NCBI RefSeq assembly: GCF_003058325.1 | Contig: NZ_CP028843.1 | Span: 6,243,001-6,307,000 of the forward strand | Direction: 5' to 3' | DNA length: 64,000 bases | Source: Methylobacterium currus | GTDB taxonomy: Bacteria > Pseudomonadota > Alphaproteobacteria > Rhizobiales > Beijerinckiaceae | Shown here: piece after piece, positions 26,025-34,785 of the stretch | How the letters are laid out: the number at the start of each line of letters is the position of its first letter | How positions within the stretch are numbered: position 1 is the first letter of the stretch | Translations under genes and position numbers: made by a program | The notes under the pieces: generated by a model | What the model saw: the letters and a program-made list of their open reading frames with translations, nothing else | What the model was told of the DNA's origin: nothing | Databases searched by the model: none

Positions 26025-26660
26025 ATGAGCTTCCTGCCCGACACCCCGACGCTCCTCGCCTATCTGGCCGCCTGCCTGGTGCTGTTCGTCACGCCCGGGC
26101 CCGACATGAGCCTGACGCTCGCCCGCACCATCGGGTCGGGGCGGCGGGCCGGGATCGTGACGGTCCTGGGCACGAGCCTCGGCACCCTGATCCACACGCT
26201 GGCCGCCGTGCTCGGCATCTCGGCGCTGATCGCCGCCTCGGCCACCGCCTTCACGGTGCTGAAGGTCGTGGGCGCCCTCTACCTCGCCTGGCTGGCGATC
26301 GACGCCCTGCGCCGCGGCTCGGCCCTCCACGTCCGGGTCGAGACGGTGCGGGGCGGCCTGTGGCGCACCTTCTGGCTGGGGCTCGGCGTCAACCTGACCA
26401 ACCCCAAGGTGGTCCTGTTCTTCCTGACCTTCCTGCCGCAATTCGTGCGCGCCGACGCCCCCGACCCGACCGGCCAGCTCGCCTTTCTGGGCCTCGCCTT
26501 CGTGGGCCTGTCGCTGCCGCTCGGAATCCTGATGGTGCTCGGCGCCGCCCGGGTCACCGGCGCGCTCCAGTCCCGGCCGCGGCTGATGCGGGGGATCGAC
26601 TGGCTGTTCGCCGGGCTGTTCGGCACCTTCGCGGCCCGCATCCTGCTGACGGTGCGCTGA
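26025..26660 (+). CDS. LysE/RhtB family amino-acid exporter
   Basis: A 211-aa inner-membrane exporter with about five to six hydrophobic helices. The family signatures are clear: LVLFVTPGPDMSLTLARTIG near the N terminus, the small-residue helix TVLGTSLGTLIHTLAAVLG, and the NLTNPKVVLFFLTFLPQF segment. Members export lysine, homoserine, threonine or other metabolites; the substrate cannot be told from sequence. The ATG at 26025 starts a typical RhtB N terminus, MSFLPDTPTLLAYLAAC. It stands alone, convergent with the diguanylate cyclase gene, and is followed by two strong palindromes. Confidence 0.92.
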   Translation: MSFLPDTPTLLAYLAACLVLFVTPGPDMSLTLARTIGSGRRAGIVTVLGTSLGTLIHTLAAVLGISALIAASATAFTVLKVVGALYLAWLAIDALRRGSALHVRVETVRGGLWRTFWLGLGVNLTNPKVVLFFLTFLPQFVRADAPDPTGQLAFLGLAFVGLSLPLGILMVLGAARVTGALQSRPRLMRGIDWLFAGLFGTFAARILLTVR

Positions 26661-26674
26661 CAGGTTATACCCCT

Positions 26675-26702
26675 CGCCTTCGAACGGACTCGTTCGAAGG
26701 CG
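26675..26702. terminator. Perfect 12-bp stem hairpin after lysE-like gene
   Basis: CGCCTTCGAACG pairs with CGTTCGAAGGCG around a GACT loop, 15 bp after the stop codon. There is no T-run, so it may be a terminator or a mobile palindromic repeat. Confidence 0.6.
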
Positions 26703-26741
26703 CTGGCTAAGCCCGAATGGGCGCCGATGCGCCGGACGCCC

Positions 26742-26763
26742 TCGCATCGACGCGTCGATGCGA
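26742..26763. repeat. 22-bp perfect palindrome
   Basis: TCGCATCGACG is followed directly by its reverse complement with no spacer, 30 bp before the convergent end of the cyclase gene. Such an uninterrupted palindrome could be a protein-binding site or part of a composite REP element with the preceding hairpin. Confidence 0.6.
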
Positions 26764-26792
26764 AAGCGCGATGGTATCAGACGGCTGATCCC

Positions 26793-28325
26793 TCAGGAGA
26801 AGGCGACGTCCGATCCCGCGACCAGCTGCAGATGGGCGGCGGCCGGGCGCGTCTCGGCCCGGCAGGTGCGGTTGCGGCCCGCGCTCTTGGCGGCGTAGAG
26901 CGCCGCGTCCGCCGCCCGGTAGAGCTCGTCCGGGGAGGTGCCCGCGGCCTCCGCGAGCCCGATGCTCACCGTGACCGAGCCGGCCGGCAGGCCGGCCGCG
27001 GGCAAAGCCAGGGTCGTCACCTCGTGGTGCAGGCGCTCGGCGACCCGGGCCGCTCCCTCCACGTCGGTGTCCGGCAGGATCACGCCGAATTCCTCGCCGC
27101 CGATCCGGCAGACGAGGTCGTGCGGCCGAAGGAGGCAGGCCGACAGGCAGCGCGCCAGCCCGTGCAGGATCTCGTCGCCGACCGCGTGGCCGTAGCGGTC
27201 GTTGAAGCGCTTGAAATGGTCGGCATCGACGATCAGCAGCGCGAGGGGCCGCTCGCTGCGGGCCGCCGCCCGCAGGGCCTGGTGCAGGGCCTCGTCGAAG
27301 CGGCGCCGGTTCGGCAGCCCGGTCAGCCCGTCGGTCAGCGAGAGCCGGGCGAGCTCGGCCTCGACCGCCTCGCGCCGCCGCAACTCCCGCCCGCACAGCA
27401 GGGCGAGCAGCACCGCGAAACCGAACAGGGCGAGGAGCGTGAGGCCGATCATCAGCGCCTTCGCGCGCCAGCCGGCTTCGATCTCCTCCGTGCTCATCCC
27501 GATCGACAGGATGAGCGGCCAGTCGCCAACCTGCGTGAAGGTGAAGAGCCGGCGCACGCCGTCGCGCCTGGCCCGCTCGACGAAGCGGCCGTTCCGCTCC
27601 TTTACGATCCTCTGGAAGACCGGTGCCCCGGAGACGTCGGTGCCGACGTCGCGCACGTCGTAGGGGAAGCGGACGATTTGGATGCCGTCCTGACGGACGA
27701 GGTTGAGGGTGCCGGCCGGCCCGAGGCCGATCTTGGCGAGCATCTGGGTGAAATGCGACAGCTTCAGCGTCGCCACCACCACGCCGCCGAACGACCCGTC
27801 CGGCTTGTTGACGCGCCGGCTGAAGGCGACCGTGTAGGCGCCCGACATCCGCGACTCGTACGGCTTGCTGATGTAGAGCCCGAGATCCGGGTTCCGCCGA
27901 TGGACGTCGAAATAGTCACGGTCGAGGAACGTGCCGCCGGCATTCGGGGGAAAGCGCGAGTTCAGGACGCCGTTGCCGTGCTCGTCGAACAGCACCAGGA
28001 TGCCCATGCCGTCGGCGGTCACGACGCGGTCGAACAGCAGCAATTGCCGCAGGCTCTCCGGCGCGGCGGCGACCTGCGGGTTCTCGATCTTGGCGAGCAT
28101 GCCCCGCAAGGCCAGGTCCATGATCTCGACGTTGCGCGCGATGTCGGTCTCGGTCACCCGCAGCAGGTTCTGAGAGGTCTCCTCCGCCCGGGCCCACATC
28201 TCCTGTCGCAGCTCGTACAGCATGAAGCTCGAGACGAGCAGCATACCGAGGGGGGCCATCACGCCGAGCACGATCCAGACCCGGACGGTCTTGAGCGCGG
28301 CGAGAAAGCGGCGCGGCGGCGGCAT
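26793..28325 (-). CDS. Membrane-anchored diguanylate cyclase with PDC/Cache-like sensor
   Basis: A 510-aa enzyme predicted to make cyclic di-GMP from two GTP. It has an N-terminal membrane helix (about 15-37), then a periplasmic sensor region (about 38-290) of the PDC/Cache type (GMGILVLFDEHGNGV, FLDRDYFDVHR, GAYTVAFSRRV). A second helix (about 293-315) and the GGDEF domain (about 340-485) follow. The active-site motif is GGEEF at 409-413. An inhibitory-site RXXD (RPHD, 400-403) lies five residues before it, so product inhibition is expected. DGLTGLPNRRRFDE marks the domain start. No EAL domain is present. It could link an extracellular signal to biofilm or motility. The ligand is unknown. 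Confidence 0.94.
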   Translation of the reverse strand: MPPPRRFLAALKTVRVWIVLGVMAPLGMLLVSSFMLYELRQEMWARAEETSQNLLRVTETDIARNVEIMDLALRGMLAKIENPQVAAAPESLRQLLLFDRVVTADGMGILVLFDEHGNGVLNSRFPPNAGGTFLDRDYFDVHRRNPDLGLYISKPYESRMSGAYTVAFSRRVNKPDGSFGGVVVATLKLSHFTQMLAKIGLGPAGTLNLVRQDGIQIVRFPYDVRDVGTDVSGAPVFQRIVKERNGRFVERARRDGVRRLFTFTQVGDWPLILSIGMSTEEIEAGWRAKALMIGLTLLALFGFAVLLALLCGRELRRREAVEAELARLSLTDGLTGLPNRRRFDEALHQALRAAARSERPLALLIVDADHFKRFNDRYGHAVGDEILHGLARCLSACLLRPHDLVCRIGGEEFGVILPDTDVEGAARVAERLHHEVTTLALPAAGLPAGSVTVSIGLAEAAGTSPDELYRAADAALYAAKSAGRNRTCRAETRPAAAHLQLVAGSDVAFS

Positions 28326-28513
28326 CGGCAGGCATCTCTCCGGAAGGTCCCGTGAAGAACCCTAGCGTGCGCCCGCGATTCTGAACAAGACTTTCACGAA
28401 CCAGGAAAGCCTGGATGTCTTCCACAGCCGCGACACGATTGCGACTGCGGTAACATGTGAGATGATTGACAGGAACTCCCCGGCGGGGCGCCTATGCGCC
28501 GCGCGACCGTGGG

Positions 28514-29011
28514 TCAGCGCCGCGGTGCGGCCCACATCGTCGCCGGTCCGCGCCCGGCGAAGCGCCCGGCGGCGAGCCAGTAGATCAGGCCGGCGACGCC
28601 GCCGGCGCAGAACAGGATCGCCGTGACCCGCCCCTCCCCGGTCCCGGCGGGCCCGGCGCCGCCGCGCATCAGCCAGGGCAGGAGCGCGGTCAGGAGGCCG
28701 GTCGCGCCGCCGTACCAGGCGAGCGAGCGCCAGCCCAGCACCTCGCCGACGACCGCGTTGAGGGCGGGCGGCACCGCGACGAGGAGCAGGATGGCGCGCC
28801 CGAGGCTCATGCCCCCCTCGATCATCGCGGGATCCGGGGCGTAGCCCTCGGCGAGGTCCGACAGCACGGCCTCGAGCCCCGACAGGCCGAGGGTGCCGAG
28901 AAGGTCGCGCAGGACCGGGTCCATCACGACGCCGATCCCGAGGGCGAGGCCGCCGCAGGCGACCGCCAGCAGGAGCGCGGTCGCGACGGCGAGGAGACGG
29001 CCGAGGGACAT
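28514..29011 (-). CDS. Hypothetical membrane protein
   Basis: 165 aa with four hydrophobic segments: LLAVATALLLAVACGGLALGI, AILLLVAVPPALNAVV, YGGATGLLTALLPWL and ILFCAGGVAGLIYWLAAG. It ends in a short basic tail. The first segment could be a signal anchor. It starts 8 bp after the rlmN stop on the same strand and is probably co-transcribed with it. The family is not recognised. Codon bias and membrane topology support a real inner-membrane protein. Confidence 0.72.
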   Translation of the reverse strand: MSLGRLLAVATALLLAVACGGLALGIGVVMDPVLRDLLGTLGLSGLEAVLSDLAEGYAPDPAMIEGGMSLGRAILLLVAVPPALNAVVGEVLGWRSLAWYGGATGLLTALLPWLMRGGAGPAGTGEGRVTAILFCAGGVAGLIYWLAAGRFAGRGPATMWAAPRR

Positions 29012-29019
29012 GCGACCGC

Positions 29020-30327
29020 TCAGTCGTCGTCGTGGCCCGCGGCGTAGACGCCCTCGGCCCCGATCCCCTCCTCCAGCATCAGCCGGGCGCGGGCGCGCAG
29101 CTTCTCGGTCTCGCTCTTGAGCTGGCCGCAGGCCGCCAGGATGTCCCGGCCCCGCGGCGTGCGCACCGGCGAGGCGTAGCCGGCATTGAACACGATCTCG
29201 GAGAAGCGCTCGATCCGCTCCCAGTCCGAGCACTCGTACTTGGAGCCGGGCCAGGGATTGAACGGGATCAGGTTGATCTTGGCCGGGATGCCCTTGAGCA
29301 GGCGCACCAGTTCCTTCGCCTCGGCGTCGGAATCGTTGACGCCCTTCAGCATCACGTATTCGAAGGTGATGCGGCGGGCGTTCGACACGCCCGGATAGTC
29401 GCGGCAGGCCTGGAGCAGGTCGCGGATCGGGTATTTGCGGTTGAGCGGCACCAACTCGTTGCGCAGGTCGTCGCGCACGGCGTGCAGCGAGATCGCCAGC
29501 ATGGCGTTGGCCTCGAGGCCGAGGCGCTCGAATTGCGGCACCACGCCGGAGGTCGAGACGGTGATGCGCCGGCGCGACAGGCCGAGGCCTTCATGATCGC
29601 TCATCACCCCGACCGCGTCGATGACGTTGTCGACGTTGTAGAGCGGCTCGCCCATGCCCATGAACACGATGTTCGAGACGAAGCGCGAGCCCTCGACCGG
29701 CACGAAGGCGCCCTTCGGCGGGGTCCGGCCCGGCCAGTCGCCGAGGCGGTCGCGGGCCACGACCAGCTGCGAGACGATCTCCTGGCACGACAGGTTGCGC
29801 ACCAGGCGCTGCGTGCCGGTGTGGCAGAACGAGCAGGTCAGGGTGCAGCCGACCTGGGACGAGACGCAGAGCGTGCCGCGGTCGTTGGCCGGGATGTAGA
29901 CGCACTCGATCTCGGCGCCGCGGTTGTGGTCGTGCCGGCCGGTCGGCGGCATGCGGATCAGCCACTTGCGGGTGCCGTCGCGCGACACCTGCTCGCTGAC
30001 CACCTCGGGCCGGTCGAGGGTGTGGATGCCGGCGAGCTGACCCTTCAGCACCTTGCTGACATTGGTCATCTCGTCGAAGGACGCGGCGCCGCGCACGTTG
30101 ATCCAGTGCCAGAGCTGGCCGGCGCGCATGCGCTGCTCGCGCTCGGGCACGCCGATCGCGGCGAGCCTGCCCTTGAGGGCCTCTCGGGTGAGGCCGACGA
30201 GCGAGGTCGGGCCGGTCGTCTCCAGTGCCTCGGGACGGATCTCGGGCGTCTTCTCGATCGCCGGAGCCTCTGCTGCTGGTACGGCGCCATTCCCGCGCCG
30301 GGCGGTGTCGAACGACGCCGTCGCCAT
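29020..30327 (-). CDS. rlmN: 23S rRNA (adenine-2503-C2)/tRNA methyltransferase RlmN
   Basis: A 435-aa radical-SAM enzyme that places the C2 methyl group on A2503 of 23S rRNA and A37 of some tRNAs, which affects translation fidelity. The radical SAM cluster motif CTLTCSFC is intact, preceded by SSQVGC, with the GMGEPLYN loop next. The methylation Cys residues are available near the C terminus (AACGQL). The N-terminal accessory domain (about 40-100, [15 protein letters not shown]) is typical. The protein has a longer, poorly conserved N-terminal about 40 residues. The ATG at 30327 is the best in-frame start. A hypothetical membrane protein gene follows closely. Confidence 0.97.
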   Translation of the reverse strand: MATASFDTARRGNGAVPAAEAPAIEKTPEIRPEALETTGPTSLVGLTREALKGRLAAIGVPEREQRMRAGQLWHWINVRGAASFDEMTNVSKVLKGQLAGIHTLDRPEVVSEQVSRDGTRKWLIRMPPTGRHDHNRGAEIECVYIPANDRGTLCVSSQVGCTLTCSFCHTGTQRLVRNLSCQEIVSQLVVARDRLGDWPGRTPPKGAFVPVEGSRFVSNIVFMGMGEPLYNVDNVIDAVGVMSDHEGLGLSRRRITVSTSGVVPQFERLGLEANAMLAISLHAVRDDLRNELVPLNRKYPIRDLLQACRDYPGVSNARRITFEYVMLKGVNDSDAEAKELVRLLKGIPAKINLIPFNPWPGSKYECSDWERIERFSEIVFNAGYASPVRTPRGRDILAACGQLKSETEKLRARARLMLEEGIGAEGVYAAGHDDD

Positions 30328-30494
30328 GATATCGTGAACCTTCGAAGGAAGCGGATTACGGCCGCATATAGGGGTATCCGGGCCGGAACGCGATGGGCCG
30401 GCGCCGAATCCCGCAAAAACAGTCCTGTGCAAGCGTAAGACCCGCGAAAAGCGCAAGACCCGCGAAGCTGTACCTTGCGCGATCGAACCCGGCG

Positions 30495-31097
30495 CTACTT
30501 GCACTCCTCGCGGGTGCGCTTCATCGCCTCGCCGAAGCCGTCGAGGGCGTATTCGTCGGTCGAGACGTTGCCGCGCTGCGACACGGCCTTGATGACCACC
30601 TTCTTGCCGCGGCCCATCTCGGCCACGACCTTGCTCTCGTCGGCCGGGTTCTGCACCCAGGCATTGGCGCCCTTCACCACCAGGGCGTAGCGGGCCGAGC
30701 CGATCGACAGGCTGGGATCGGAGGCCGAGGAGGCCGGGGTCGGCACCGGGCCGTTCGCCGCGGCGGTGGTGGTCGACTGGCCGCTGCCGGGCTTGGGCGC
30801 GAAGCCCAGCATCACCGCGACCTCGTTGTTGACCTTCTCGCCCTTGCGCACGGTGACGAAGAGATAGGCCGGATCGCGCTTGAGGCTCTTGGGCAGGCGC
30901 ACCTGCGGCTGGCTGATGGCGTAGCAGAGGCGCGACTTGCCCTCGCCGGCGGCGAAGACGTTCCAGTCGCCGAAAGTGCCGATGGGGCTGGCCTGGAGGC
31001 TCGGAGGCGCCGCCTCCGCCTTGGGCTTCGGCTTGGCGGCGGCGGGCAGGGCGATGGCAAACAGGCCGAGAGCGGCGAGGAGGGATGCGCGAATCAT
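30495..31097 (-). CDS. Invasion-associated locus B (IalB) family periplasmic protein
   Basis: A 200-aa protein with a clear signal peptide ([20 protein letters not shown], cleavage near 21-23). The mature domain has the IalB pattern [19 protein letters not shown] near its start, a central [16 protein letters not shown] stretch and a C-terminal Cys (EECK) that can pair with the first. IalB proteins are common in plant- or host-associated and methylotrophic Hyphomicrobiales, but outside Bartonella their role is poorly defined. A Ser/Thr/Pro-rich insertion lies at about 100-125. It is transcribed alone, divergent from the phosphotransferase gene. Confidence 0.88.
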   Translation of the reverse strand: MIRASLLAALGLFAIALPAAAKPKPKAEAAPPSLQASPIGTFGDWNVFAAGEGKSRLCYAISQPQVRLPKSLKRDPAYLFVTVRKGEKVNNEVAVMLGFAPKPGSGQSTTTAAANGPVPTPASSASDPSLSIGSARYALVVKGANAWVQNPADESKVVAEMGRGKKVVIKAVSQRGNVSTDEYALDGFGEAMKRTREECK

Positions 31098-31271
31098 GCG
31101 GGCACTCTAGTCGCGGGGGGTGCGCTTGCCCACCCGATCGCCGGAAAATGCGGCGAAATCAGTGGGGTACACACAGGTCCCGACGAATTGCTGCGGTGCA
31201 CGAATGACCCGCGGCCACCGGTGGGGCATGGTCCGGTGAGGAAACGTCGACTGAAAGGCCGCGAAGGTCGC

Positions 31272-32324
31272 ATGAACGCCCCATCCCCGTCGGACCTGCC
31301 CGAGACCATCCCGGTGCGCGAGGCGCACCGCTTCCCGACCGAGGCGCTGGATGCGTTCCTCGCCCAGCAGGGGCTGGGGCGGCTGAACGAGCTGCGCCAG
31401 ATGCGCGGCGGGCAGTCGAACCCGACCTTCCTGGTCCTGGCCGAGGCCGGCGAGTACGTGCTGAGGAAGCAGCCCCCGGGCAAGCTCCTGCCCTCCGCCC
31501 ATGCGGTCGACCGGGAGTTCCGGGTGCTGCAAGCGCTCTCGCGCACCGACGTGCCGGTGCCGCAAGCGGTGGCGTATTGCGCCGATCCGACGGTGATCGG
31601 CACGCCGTTCTACCTGATGGAGCGGCTGCAGGGCCGCGTGTTCTGGGACCCGACGCTGCCGGAGCTGCCGCGCGAGGAACGGGCGGGGATCTATTACGGC
31701 ATGAACGAGGCCCTGGCGCGCCTCCACCTGGTCGATCCGGCGGCGATCGGCCTTTCCGATTTCGGCCGCGCCGGCAACTACTTCCAGCGCCAGATCGAGC
31801 GCTGGTCGAAGCAGTGGGTCGCCTCGAAGACCCGCGAGAACGCCGCGATCGACCGCCTCGCCGAGTGGCTGCCGGCCCATATCCCGGCCGACAGCGACGA
31901 GACCCGCATCGTCCACGGCGACTTCCGCCTCGACAACATGATCTTCCACAAGACCGAGCCGCGGGTGATCGGCATCATCGACTGGGAGCTGGCCACGCTC
32001 GGCCATCCGCTCGCCGATCTCGGCTACAATTGCATCGCCTACAACACCGCTCCCACCGCCTATCGGGGCATGCTCGGGCGCGACCTCCCGGCCTTGGGCA
32101 TTCCCACCCAGGACGAGTATGTGCGCCGCTACTGCGAACGCACCGGACGGAGCGACGGCATCACGCCGTTCCACGTCGCCTTCGCGCTGTTCCGCCTGGC
32201 GGTGATCCTCGAGGGCGTGCTCGCCCGCGCGAAGGCCGGCAACGCCTCGAGCGACGAGGCGAGCCAGAAGGGCGCGCTCGGCATCGCGCTGGCCGAACGG
32301 GGCTGGGAGCTGGCGCGGAGCTAG
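31272..32324 (+). CDS. Aminoglycoside phosphotransferase-family kinase-like protein (ACAD10/11-like)
   Basis: 350 aa of the APH/choline-kinase fold. The catalytic loop HGDFRLDNMIFH and the metal-binding GIIDWELATLGHPLADLGY are intact. The N-lobe has MRGGQSNPTFLV and EYVLRKQPPGKLLPSAHAV. This sub-family is usually found near acyl-CoA dehydrogenases and resembles the kinase half of ACAD10/ACAD11, which phosphorylates 4-hydroxy fatty acids. It is therefore more likely metabolic than a drug-resistance gene. The ATG at 31272 was chosen by domain start. The stop codon shares the palindrome CTAG with the stop of the opposite gene. Confidence 0.88.
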   Translation: MNAPSPSDLPETIPVREAHRFPTEALDAFLAQQGLGRLNELRQMRGGQSNPTFLVLAEAGEYVLRKQPPGKLLPSAHAVDREFRVLQALSRTDVPVPQAVAYCADPTVIGTPFYLMERLQGRVFWDPTLPELPREERAGIYYGMNEALARLHLVDPAAIGLSDFGRAGNYFQRQIERWSKQWVASKTRENAAIDRLAEWLPAHIPADSDETRIVHGDFRLDNMIFHKTEPRVIGIIDWELATLGHPLADLGYNCIAYNTAPTAYRGMLGRDLPALGIPTQDEYVRRYCERTGRSDGITPFHVAFALFRLAVILEGVLARAKAGNASSDEASQKGALGIALAERGWELARS

Positions 32325-32542
32325 AGGGCTTCGCGCTCGCGGCGGCGCTGCAGGCGGGTGACGCCGTAGACCGTCGCGAGCCGGAGGCGCGCGGAGCGGA
32401 CCGGCGGGGCGCTGCGCTCCGCCTGGACCGCCGCGATGGTGCGGAGCGCCGCCGCGACGGAGCGCTCCAGCTGCGACTGGATCTGGCTCGACTGGATCTG
32501 GGCGGCCTTGTCGTCGCCGCGTGGGGTACGAACGGGTTGCAT
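32321..32542 (-). CDS. Small basic hypothetical protein
   Basis: 73 aa from the ATG at 32542 (MQPVRTPRGDDKAAQIQSSQ), or 108 aa if an upstream ATG at 32647 is used. It is helical and rich in Arg, Gln and Ala, with an Arg-rich C terminus (RLQRRREREAL). No domain is recognised. It is convergent with the phosphotransferase gene, and their stop codons overlap completely in CTAG (32321-32324). The coding statistics are reasonable, but evidence is limited to the open frame and its tight convergent packing. Confidence 0.5.
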   Translation of the reverse strand: MQPVRTPRGDDKAAQIQSSQIQSQLERSVAAALRTIAAVQAERSAPPVRSARLRLATVYGVTRLQRRREREAL

Positions 32543-32682
32543 CGGGACGTCCCCTGCTCTCGTCTTGCCTCCGGTTTGAGCCGAACAATCCGGCGCGGAC
32601 GGGGCCGGATGGTGGCGAGTCCAGGCCCCGATTAAGACTTTGTTCATTCCTCCACAGCGGATTGCCACGCCGCCGGAGGGCG

Positions 32683-33288
32683 TCAGACCACCGTCATGAC
32701 CGGCCACGCGGCCGAGCACGCCGCCGAGGCGGCCGCCGCGACGTCGAACAACCCGTCCACGCCTTCGCGCCAGAGCGAGAACATCGTCGGCGGGCTGAGG
32801 GCCAGGACAGCGTGCACCTCCTGGCCGCCGAGGCGGAGTTCGGCGCCGAGGCGCTGGGCCAGCGCCCGCATCCGCCGGTTGCCGGGCAGGCAGCGCAGGT
32901 GCAGCCGGCGCGTGCCGCCGTTGCGGGCGGCCTCGGCGAGGCGCGCGCCGAGGGCGGCGCCGAGCCCGCGGCCGCGATGGCCGGGCGCCACCGCGAAGGC
33001 GATCTCGGCCTCGGCCGTCGTGCCGGCGGGACGCAGCTCGCCGACGCCCCGCAAGACGCCGTCCGTGAAGGCGCCGAAGATCTGACCCTCGGCAGCGACG
33101 GCGTGCGACGCGTAGGCCGCGGCCCGGGCCTCGCTCACCGTGCCCATGAAGCGGTCGAAGCGCGAATCCGGGTCGAGGCTTTGAAACAGCGACACGACCG
33201 CGTTGCGGTCGCTCGACCAGAGGCGCCGGACTTGGATCCCGGCAGGACGCCGAATCTGGGTGTCGGCGGGCAGGGGGGTATCTGGCAT
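32683..33288 (-). CDS. GNAT family N-acetyltransferase
   Basis: A 201-aa predicted acetyl-CoA-dependent acetyltransferase. Motif A reads EIAFAVAPGHRGRGLGAALGARLAEAA when scanned across strand beta4 and helix alpha3, including the Q/RxxGxG/A acyl-CoA pyrophosphate loop (RGRGLG). Motif B (RRLHLRCLPGNRRM) follows. The N terminus (VRRLWSSDRNAVVSLFQSL) is a typical GNAT start, resembling the acetyltransferase module fused to acyl-CoA synthetases. The C-terminal about 25 residues are hydrophobic (DVAAAASAACSAAWPVM), which is unusual and could be a membrane-associating tail. The substrate is unknown. It is divergent from zapE. Confidence 0.83.
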   Translation of the reverse strand: MPDTPLPADTQIRRPAGIQVRRLWSSDRNAVVSLFQSLDPDSRFDRFMGTVSEARAAAYASHAVAAEGQIFGAFTDGVLRGVGELRPAGTTAEAEIAFAVAPGHRGRGLGAALGARLAEAARNGGTRRLHLRCLPGNRRMRALAQRLGAELRLGGQEVHAVLALSPPTMFSLWREGVDGLFDVAAAASAACSAAWPVMTVV

Positions 33289-33503
33289 TCTCGAGGTGCA
33301 CTCCGGACAGGGGACAGCACGATCTCGAGCGTTTCCTCATCCCGGCCTTCGACCGGGATTGTGCAATGCAGCAGATGGGGGCGCCGTTCCGGGGCCGCAT
33401 GGCACGACGGCCGTGCTGCCGGCGCATGCGTCCGCCATGATCCCACCGCATTGCCGAGATCCCCCGCATTGCGCGCACCGCGCCCGCGCGATAAGCCCCG
33501 CCG

Positions 33504-34703
33504 GTGACCCACAGCCCCGCTTCCACCGCCCGCGGCCCGGTCGCCGCCCGCTACGACGCCCTGGTCGATTCGGGTGCGATCGAGCGCGATTCCGCCCAGA
33601 CCGATCTCGTCGCCCGCCTCGACGGCCTGATCCGCGACCTCGCGGAGGTGCCGCCGCCGTCGAGCCCCGGCGTCCTCGGCCGGCTGTTCGGCCGCAAGCC
33701 GGAACCGGTCGCCGGCCCGCCCGGCCTCTACGTCTGGGGCCTGGTCGGCCGCGGCAAGACCATGCTGATGGACCTCTTCCACGAGGCGGCGCCCAGCCCG
33801 AAGCGCCGGGTCCATTTCCACGCCTTCATGGGCGACGTGCACGAGCGCATCCACCGCCACCGCCAGGCGCTGAAGCAGGGTACCGCCAGGGGCGACGACC
33901 CGATCGCGCCGGTGGCCGAGGCGCTCGCGGCCGAGGCGCGCCTGCTCTGCTTCGACGAGTTCACCGTCACCGACATCGCCGACGCGATGATCCTCGGGCG
34001 CCTGTTCACCGCCCTGTTCGCCCGCGGCGTGGTGATGGTGGCGACCTCGAACGTCGAGCCCGACCGGCTCTACGAGGGCGGCTTGAACCGCGCCCTGTTC
34101 CTGCCCTTCATCGAGCAGCTGAAGGAGCGGGTCGCGGTGGTGCGGCTCGATTCGCGCACCGATTTCCGTCTCGAGAAACTCGGCGGCAGCCCGGTCTACC
34201 ACGTGCCGGCGGACGAGGCGGCGGAAGCCGCACTCACGCACGCGTTCCGGGCCCTGTCCGGCGAGCCGAAAGGCAGGCCGACGACGATCCAGGTCAAGGG
34301 CCACGAGGTGGCGATCCCCGAGGCCGCCGGCGGCGTCGCCCGCTTCACCTTCGCGGATCTCTGCGCCCGGCCGCTCGGCGCCGCCGATTACCTGACGCTC
34401 GCCGAGCGCTTCCACACGGTGATCGTGGAGGAGATCCCGGTGATGGACATGCCCCAGCGCAACGAGGCCAAGCGCTTCATCATTCTGGTCGACGCGCTCT
34501 ACGACACCCGCACCAAGCTCTTGGCTTCCGCCGCCGCCGAGCCGACCGGGCTCTACCTCGCCGATTCCAGCCGCGAGGCGTTCGAGTTCGAGCGGACGGT
34601 CTCGCGCCTGATCGAGATGCGCTCGGAGGAATACCTCGCCCTGCCGCATGGGAGGCCGGATTCCGAGGCTTCGGGCAGCTCGACCGGGCTGGTGGAGACG
34701 TAA
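33504..34703 (+). CDS. zapE: Cell division protein ZapE (AFG1/YhcM-like ATPase)
   Basis: A 399-aa AAA+-like ATPase that associates with the divisome and FtsZ in proteobacteria; its eukaryotic relative AFG1/LACE1 acts in mitochondria. Walker A is GLVGRGKT (about 76-83), in the context GLYVWGLVGRGKTMLMDLF. Walker B is LLCFDEF and is followed by the conserved TVTDIADAM. Sensor-type residues lie in VMVATSN. FHTVIVEEIPVMD is a hallmark of the family C-terminal half. The start is GTG at 33504; no ATG lies close to the conserved N terminus (ARYDALVDSGAIERD). In many alphaproteobacteria it lies near sdh/mdh genes, but here it is followed by an M20 peptidase. Confidence 0.93.
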   Translation: MTHSPASTARGPVAARYDALVDSGAIERDSAQTDLVARLDGLIRDLAEVPPPSSPGVLGRLFGRKPEPVAGPPGLYVWGLVGRGKTMLMDLFHEAAPSPKRRVHFHAFMGDVHERIHRHRQALKQGTARGDDPIAPVAEALAAEARLLCFDEFTVTDIADAMILGRLFTALFARGVVMVATSNVEPDRLYEGGLNRALFLPFIEQLKERVAVVRLDSRTDFRLEKLGGSPVYHVPADEAAEAALTHAFRALSGEPKGRPTTIQVKGHEVAIPEAAGGVARFTFADLCARPLGAADYLTLAERFHTVIVEEIPVMDMPQRNEAKRFIILVDALYDTRTKLLASAAAEPTGLYLADSSREAFEFERTVSRLIEMRSEEYLALPHGRPDSEASGSSTGLVET

Positions 34704-34785
34704 CGCGCTCTTCTTGTTCGCGCCGCAATTCGCGCGCCGAAGCGGTGGCGCATTCTCGTTGTTAGACCATTCCCCGAGGCTCCCG

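Noticed and set aside
31272..32324. Aminoglycoside resistance gene
   Set aside because: The APH fold is present, but the sequence style matches ACAD10/11-like metabolic kinases and there is no mobile-element context.
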